Assembly (NCBI GenBank): GCA_017411885.1
Contig: JAFQPF010000222.1
Span: forward strand, 1 to 17,195
Direction: 5' to 3'
DNA from: Clostridia bacterium
GTDB taxonomy: Bacteria; Bacillota_A; Clostridia; Oscillospirales; CAG-272
Length of the DNA stretch: 17,195 nucleotides
Position numbers and translations under genes: made by a program
Shown here: piece after piece, positions 5,950-14,900 of the stretch
Numbering within the stretch: position 1 is the stretch's first letter
Layout: every line of letters starts with the position of its first letter
Notes under the pieces: generated by a model
Told to the model about the DNA's origin: nothing
The model's database searches: none
The model's input: the letters and a program-made list of their open reading frames with translations, nothing else

Positions 5950-8900
5950 TTATTTGTTCCCTTTTACCGCCGTGAGATAAATGATGTGATCGTTTGCATC
6001 TTCTCCCGACACGGGTGTGAAGGTTACCTTGAGGCTGTATTCACCGTCGGAAAGCTCTTCTGCCGCCTTATTCACTGCATCAAAGCTTATATAAACCTTT
6101 GATACTCCGTCGTCGGTAACACCCGTTGTAAGCGCGATCTCATTTCCCTCGCCGTCTACGATCGCTGCCTTGACTGAATACGTGATCGTCTCATTATATC
6201 TGAGGAAGTATCCTACAACGTAATTCTCATCATCGTCACAACGACCTGTGAGATCCTCAAGTACAAGCTTCTTATTGGCACTCTTATCACTTTCGAGTCC
6301 GCAGAATCCACATACGTAAAGTTCCTTATCGGCATCATGGTAAAAGCTATGCACTAATGGCTGTGCTTCGAGTTCAACACTTTCGTTACAGCAACAGCAG
6401 TAACTGTCATAAACTCCTTTTTGTGTACAAGTAGGACGTATTATCCACTCATCCTCTGTAAACCAATGGTTATCAAACTCTCTTGAAAGCACTGCTTCAC
6501 CGCCGTTTTCACTAAAGTATTCCCTAGCGTTGCAATAGGTTTCGTCATATTCGATGGTATACTCTACTTTGGAGGTTACATTGCCATCTCCGTCTTTGTA
6601 TTCGTGATATCTGTAAACCTCTAACTCTCTTGATCCGGAATCATTGCTTTGGACGTAATACTTATACTTATCATACGAGCTGTGAGACAAAACGTTGTTT
6701 TCGGGATCCAAAATATAATATTCGTGAAGTGATCCATTTATTATGTATCCTTCATCATCGGTATATCTCACATACGTATGAACAATAGTGGTAACGCCAC
6801 ACTTTTCGCATATGTGTTTTTGGATATTTGTGGTAACTCCATCCTTAACAGATGTTTCATTCTCAGCCTTCTCTTTGTGATAGAAATCACCGGTAGGTCT
6901 TACGTTTTCAACAAGCTTAACATACGTCTCGTTCTCAACGTCAACTCCGATATAAAATCTTTCGCCATAATATCCCTTGCAATTTTCATCCGCATAGTTG
7001 CGAGAAGCGCATACGTAAGCGAAACCGCAATCGGAGCACTGATACAGCTCTACGTGCCACGAAATATTATCCTCAAGAATTATCTGACGCGATTCGATAA
7101 ATTCAAAATCACACGCATCGTTCTGCATTCTCTGATAGGAGACCTTACCGCAAGCACAACTGTAAGTATTGAGATGTGTGCCACATTCGGCACCGTATTC
7201 ACTCAGGTCGATCTTGGACACAGGCACACCGGATACAAACGCAGTATGAACATAATACTCAGCCTCAGTCGCCTCTCTGTCAAGCTTACCGCAGTCAATA
7301 CACTTGAATACAGAAGCTACACCCTCTGTACAGTCAGTCGCACCGTTTACAAGAACGTAACATCTTTCATAGTTATGGTCCAGTTCTTCTTCGGTTGTAA
7401 CTACCTTTCCGTTCGAATAGGTCGTGATGACGGTAGCTGTACAGTAATTACCGTCCTTGTAAACATACTCTTGGACAGTTGTAAGATTTTCTGTTCCATC
7501 AATATTATACTGTGTCTCGGTATTCTTTACGGGATAAGAATCATTCTTTCCGTCTTTTCTTACGTAAGTTGCATACTCGCGGACATGCTTATTTGATGTA
7601 TAAAGCTGACCGGTGCTTTCGTTAATGCGCATATATTCATAACTGCTCTGAATTACTATTCCATTGGTGTCGTACCAATGAATATTAATGTCCTTCGAGA
7701 TAGTATTTGAACATCTGGAGCAAACATGTTTGCTTACGTCTGTAACTACCTTAAGTATCTGATCTCCGACGACCTCGGTGGACTCTATCGGATTTTCATA
7801 TACGTATTCTGATTTGTGACTCTTTCCGTTACCGCTACAGTACGTATATTCACGCTGACCTTCGCCGCTGCCAAAGGTGAACGTAGAATATCTTACATAA
7901 GAGCAATCTTCAGCAAATTCATTATGATAAGCTTGCTTGTAGCTGAATCCGCAAACGGTACATTCCATTGTATACGTAGTATATTCAACACCGTCGATCG
8001 TTTCTGTTACTCGATCACCCTTTTGTTCAAACTTGCATCCATACACATGCATATTTGTTGTTTTATTGCATATTCTGCATTCATTGATTTGGAGATATCC
8101 TTCGCACTTCTGACCAAATTCTGAAAGATCAACTTCGGTATGATTTGTATTGTGGCCTTTTCTGTAATCAGAATAAAATTCATGACCGCAATCCTCACAG
8201 TAGCCTGTGATGGTATATCCATCCTCACAGCTATCGGAGCCTTCAGCAAATTCGATATTTTCAATCGTTTTTCCATGATTTACAAATGTTTCCGTATAAT
8301 TTTTACCGCCGGAATGAATGTACGTCATACTTCCCAAGCAGCAGTATTTATCATCATACTTGTAGGTTATCTCCACGGATGACTTTACTTTGCCGTCAGT
8401 GTAATAATTGGTCTTCTCTTGCAGCTTATACGTCTTGAGGCTTCCGTCAATACGCTCTGTAACTCCGTACAGGGTGACACTGTCACTTTCGACAGTGCCA
8501 TCCGATACGTTGTAATGCTCGACCTTTGTGTAAATAAGATTATCATCTTTATCGTATTTATTTACCGTTACGTAATGATCGGTAATTTCTCCGCAAACAG
8601 AGCATACTTCCTTGGTCGTTATCGTTTTAACGGTATACTCGGTTCCACTCTCATCCTTTTCGGTCGTGGGCTCATCCTCGGTTACTTCGGTCTGCATATC
8701 GTGGGCCTTGATGGAATCGCTTCTCATTATCTCGTAAGCGTATTCCTTCGTATTCTCGTTATATCCTATACCATACAAACAATATTCGGTTCCGTTGCAG
8801 TCTTTTCCGACTACGGTCCACTCGTCTATGTGATAAACAAATCCGCATTTTTCATCCATACAAGTGTAGACTCTTCTTGTATGAGCAATACCGTTTGCAT

Positions 8901-11900
8901 CTTCATATTTTACGGTGGAATAATTATAGCTGCAATTTAAATTAACGTTCACCCAAAGATTTTCTCCGCACGCGCATTGTTCGACAACTATATCTCCGCC
9001 GCACTTACTGCCAAGCTCTTCAAGCTCTTTGCGCTCATAAAACATATTGTGAGTATAAATGGTGTTCTGATCCAACTGTTCTTTGCAAACAGTACAATAA
9101 TACGTTACTATAACGCCATCCTCACACGACTTTGAGCCTTTCGCAAGGGTATACGTCTCGGTTTGGTCTGCATGATTGGTCTCAGTATATTTTTCCTCTT
9201 TGCCATTCACATTAGTATAAATTACTTCTCTCACGCAAGGATTATCATCCAAATAGTTATATACGTATTCATCTGAATATCCACCCTTGTTTGTGTAATG
9301 GCGAGTTGTGCGTCTTGATGTTTTGCCGTTAGCTGTATATATCTCGTATTCCCAAATCGAAATTTCAGTAATCTCGTCACTCTCAGCGTCATAATACTTC
9401 ACTTCTTCATAGACGATCATTCCATTGGAAGCCTTCTCTATACGCTCTATACGGTTATCAATCTTTCCGCAGAGATCACACTCGTTCTGTTCAATTCTCT
9501 TCGAAACCTTATAACCGGTCTCTTTCTCAATGTAATCCTCGCTTTCCAATTCCTTACAAACATATTTGTGGGATTCGCTTGTATTCTCGGATTTACCCTC
9601 CCAGATAATTTCTGTTCCGTTATATACGGTATGGGAAGTTACTGTTGTCGCCTCGCATCCGTTTGTTACAGTATAAGAGTCAGTAACATACTTAAATTCA
9701 CAAGCTCTACAGCTATGTGTCGTTATATAATGCGTTATCTTATCACCGTCTTCGACCTTTGAAGGTTTAACAGTTACCAGGTGATCCCCATAGTTCACGC
9801 TTGCCTTTTCACCGCAAGGACAACTATCTATGTAAACATATCTGCTGCACTTACCGTCATCCTTGTTAATAACAACCTCGCGGGATACCGTATAGTGTTC
9901 GTAGTAAATTTTTTCCTTGCCGTCTATTTCTCCGCAGTTGGTACATACGTAGTATACCTTTACACCGTCAAGACAGGTCTTTGCGCCCTTGACAAGCTCA
10001 GCTCTCTGTTCGGTGTTGTGATTTTCCGACGAGAACTCATCTCTGTAAATCAATTCTCCCTTACTGTCAAATTCCTGAACGATAAGTGTGTAGCTACAAG
10101 GACTTCCGTTGTAGGTATAGGTCTTCTTTTCGACAAAGTCACCGTATACCCTCTCCTCGCTCATTATAACGTTGAAGGTATTTCCGTCTTTCGTTGTGAC
10201 CTTACCGTAGGTGATCGTTCTCTTTTCAACTTCCTTCTTGACGTCGGATCCGCAGTCATAAATTACGAACTCTTCGCTGATAAGCTCCTCGTCGGAATTA
10301 TACTTCTTGGTTTCCTGATCCCACTTTGTTACGAGCTTGCACTTTTCGCACGACGCCTTGGTCTCATAAACGATCGTTCTCTCCCCTGTTTTTTCATCTG
10401 TAACATCGGAAATCACTGTTTTTTGAGTATTCATCGAGTGTTCGGCTCTTGTACCCTCGCAAACAGTAACCGAATACAAGGGATCTCCGTTTTCATCTTC
10501 ACCGAAGGAATACTTAACAAAGGTCTTGTAAGTGCAATTTCCTACGCCAAGCTCATATATGTCAGTAGAATATACACATCCGCAGGACTTATCAAGACAT
10601 CTCATTACAGTTATCTGATGCTTTACACCGTCTATCACTACGTCTGTGCAGCTTTCCTCTTCAAGCTTGCAATTTCCGCCAAAGTATATTGAGCTGCTTT
10701 CACCGCACAAGCAGGTGTTTATTTCTACGAAGCATCCATGCTCGCAGCCGTATTTTGAAAGATCAACGGTTTCGTACGATTCGTGATGCCAATATTCGGT
10801 ATACGTATCTTTTATTTCACCGCACTCTGTACAGTATCTGGTATAAACAACTCCATCCTTGCAGCTCTTAGCACCTTCGAGAAGCTCCCACTTTTCGATT
10901 TCGTTAAGATGCTCCTCGAATGAGCCTGACATTCCGGATCCGTTACTGTGCATTATGCTGAGCTCACCCTTACAGATGCTGTCTCCCTCATACTTGTACG
11001 TCCATATTGCCTTATCGACCTCATTGCCGTCAGCATCGTAATATGTAACGACCTTGCCGGTCTCATAATAGTGATCCTCGCCGGATGTAAGCTTTATCAT
11101 TCCGTACTCGGTCTCGGCAACAGACTTGGTGTACTCCTTACCGTCAACGTACTCATATGTATACTCTATAACAAGCTTATATCCGTTACCGTCAGCCTTT
11201 GTAATGATCTTGGTATGATCTGCTACGTCCTTACAAATCGAGCATACGTATTTGGTCTCAATGGTAGATACCGTAAGATCTCTTCCTGCCTCATCCTTTT
11301 CGACACCAATGCTCTTATCTGTTATCTCCTCACGATCGTGCTTATCGATCATTCCGAGATCTATCGTTATTTCTAACTTAGGTGCTCCGCTTTCTATACC
11401 AAATCTGTACTTATCGTAACCCTGAACAACACATCCTTCACCGACTTCCCAGTGATCTATCATATATCTGAAGCCGCCGTGAGCTCTGCAAGCAAATATT
11501 GTTAGCGTATGGGTATATCCGTCGGCCAATTCTTTTGTTTCGCTTGATAAAACTGCAAACTTACACCTTGGCTCAACTCTTATATCTTCATGCTCACAAT
11601 GCTTACATATCCTTTTAATAATATAACCGGCACACTCTGCGCCAAACTCTGAAAAGTCTATGTGCTCTTCTTCATCATATGAATGGTTGTAGTTTGTTTC
11701 CTTTGTAAGTGCGAGTCCACAATCCTCACAAACATGCTTAACTATGATTCCATTTTCACACGAAACACCGTCTACAAGCTCATATTCGGTAATAATTGTA
11801 CCGTGCTCTCCGATCGAATAGTGTTCAGCGGTTCCGTCCGGATAAAAATGCGATACATAGAGAATGCACTTACTTTCTTCCGCATATTCATACCTCCAGC

Positions 11901-14900
11901 TTTCGACCTCGGTAAGAATAAGCTTGCCATCCTCATAGTAGTTGCTTACTACCTTCGATTCACGGTTATCAACGGTTCCGTCAGGCATTGTGACCAATAC
12001 GTATTCACGTGTATAATCGCTTATAAGTACCTTTTCTCCGTCTATAACCTCATACTCGAAGCTGTAATAGCTCAATTTATTTCCTTCGGTATCACTCGTC
12101 GTAATACCGCCGTCAACAAACGAAAGTGTTCCGTCGGGAGCGTAAGCGTAATCATACTCTGTTTCCTTTATTATAACGCTCTTGCCCTCATCGTTCAGTC
12201 CGTATTCAACCTCGACAGACATTCCGTATACCGTGTGGAACTCTGTCTCTTCCTCATTGGATGCAAACTTCACAAACTGATCGACGTATACCATTTTACC
12301 ATCAGCATTGAACTTTTGGCGAACGAAGACGTGGTAAGTAACTATTCCGCAATCCTCACATCTGTAAACAGCGTGGATATCGTGTACAGTCAATTCCTTT
12401 CCGTCAGAGCCCTTTTCGGTCGATATTATCGTCTCAAGAATATCTTCTTCCTCATTTACATCTGCATTATGAGAGGATCTCTTACTTTCAACGGTAAAGC
12501 TTTCAAATTTGCCATTCTTTACATCTACAGCATAGATATATTCAAATTTGGTTGTACGTACGCATTTTTCCTTTTTATCCGTTATCGCACAAACAAATCC
12601 GTATCCGCATTCATCGCAGGTATACGAGTGCATTTCCGTTGTGCTTCCGTCTTCGTTTACATCGCGTTCATATTCAACGTACATATTATTGTGATACTTT
12701 CCATATACGTCCTTATATTCACAGCGTGTGCAGCTTTCAATAACGATCTTCACTTCTCCGCACTTTTCACCGTACCTTGTAAGATCGATCTCCTCTCTCT
12801 CCATAACGTGTTCAAGTGTAAATTCTACCTTGACCGTTTCTTCGCAAAGAGGACAAGTGTACGTTATCTTTACACCGTCATCACAATCGTGTACACCGCT
12901 TTCAAGAACGAAGCTGTAGGACACCTTACATTCGCTGATATCAACGTGCTCACAAATTCCTACGTTATCCTTCTTTCCGCAGTTGGTACATACCTTATCT
13001 ACGTAATTATGTCCCGTTGCGTTAAGCTTTTCCTTTTCGCTCTTCTTACAGTGAACGCATTCTGTAATAATGTATCCGTTCTCGGTACAGGTATTGGCAG
13101 CCTTGTCTACGATTTTGAATTCGTGACCGAGAGCTTCTACCTCATCAGTGATAGCAAGAGTTTCCTTACAGATACGACAGTATTCTCTTGTATATCCCTC
13201 GTCCTCACAGGTGGGTACTATTACTTCTTTAACGCTTTCGTGATATTCGTTACTCTTGGGCAGCTCTTCTCTGTCTGTTGCTCCACAGCTTACACAAACG
13301 TGAAGCTTATATCCGTCATCGGAGCACGTGGGAGCCTTAACGTCACCGTCCTTCCAGCTATGATCGGCAGCATCGACATAGTCTTTCTTTACACTGTGTC
13401 CGCAGAAGCTGCAGTAATAATCTGTATATCCCTCTTTCTCGCACTCGGGAGCGTGAATCGTTCCCTTGTAATATTCGTGCACACAAGGTGTACCGCAAGT
13501 ACCGCACTTGCCTTCACTTGTCATATCGTGATCGCCGGTAGCAAGCTCTTCAATGTAATTACAACGATCGCACACCTTGTTTGTATTACAGGTTGCTTTT
13601 TCGATATTATAATCGTGTCCGGTCGCCTCAACTGTATCGGTATCAGCAAATCTCTTATTACATACCGAGCAATAGTTCTTAGTATATCCGCCCGAAATAC
13701 AGGTAGGCGCTATTGTCTCACTAACATACGTGTGATCCTTAGGAAGCTTATGATCTCCGTTATAGGAGCTATCACACGTATTACATTTGTATTTGGTATA
13801 TCCCAAAGCCTCACACGTAGGTTCAACGACCTCTGCCTTTTCATAGGTGTGCTTAACCATAGGAAGCTTCTGAGTATAGGTTTCATTGCAGTTTTCGTTC
13901 TTACACTCATATTCAACTGTTCCGTTCTCGGTACAAGTTGCACCGACTCTGCTGATCTCTTCAAAATTATGTCCGGTTGCCTTTTGAATTGTAACGTAAG
14001 AATGATCGCATTCGGAGCATTCATGGTTGGTGCTTCCGTTCTGTGTACAGGTTGCAAGAGCCACGACAGTATCAACAATAGTGTGCGATCCCTTTGCATT
14101 GATGATCTCGGTCTCAATAACCTTTCCGCAACGTGTACAAACGGTATTTCTGTAACCGTCTATAAGACAGGTTGCCGCCTGCTCTACCACCTTTTCAATA
14201 TGTCCGTCACGTTCACATCTCTTTTCTGCGGTGAGCTTGTTGACAGTGTAATACGAGAAGTGATTTGTCTCAAATACGACGTAGCCATTTCCGTCCACCT
14301 CAATATATCTTACGTTTTCGCCATTCTCATCACCGATGCAGTCGATCTCACCTTCATCGTTGATATACCAGATAACGACGTCATCGGGGTCCTGACCGTC
14401 AAGAACATACGGCAGACGAATGGTTATCTTACCATTATTGAAGCTTGTTTGTACCTGATCACCAAACTTCATAATAAAGTCGTAGATAACGCTATTGCCT
14501 ATCTTTTCGAGATAATCTTCATCTATTACGATATCATTCTTATCCTTGGTTCCTACCTCAATCGTTATATTTTCCTTATCCTTAAGATGATCCTTTGTAG
14601 TGTCGTCAAACGAAAGATCGGCATTACCCAAGGAAACTCCGCCCTTATCTTCAAGATTACTTCCGTTGAAGTTTGCACTGTTGGAATCACTGTGAATCAC
14701 CTGATACGTACAGTACGCACACTTCATATCAGAAGATTTTTCAGCAACTGTTACCATCTTGTGAGCTGCCGCATCAGAATAAGACTCTTTCTTACCGGTA
14801 GCCGAACATACCGAACATGTCTCGGTCTTTTCGCCGGCCTCAGAGCACGTAGCAGCGGTTGTTATTATAAGCTGATAATTATGGCTTACGTATTCTGCAG

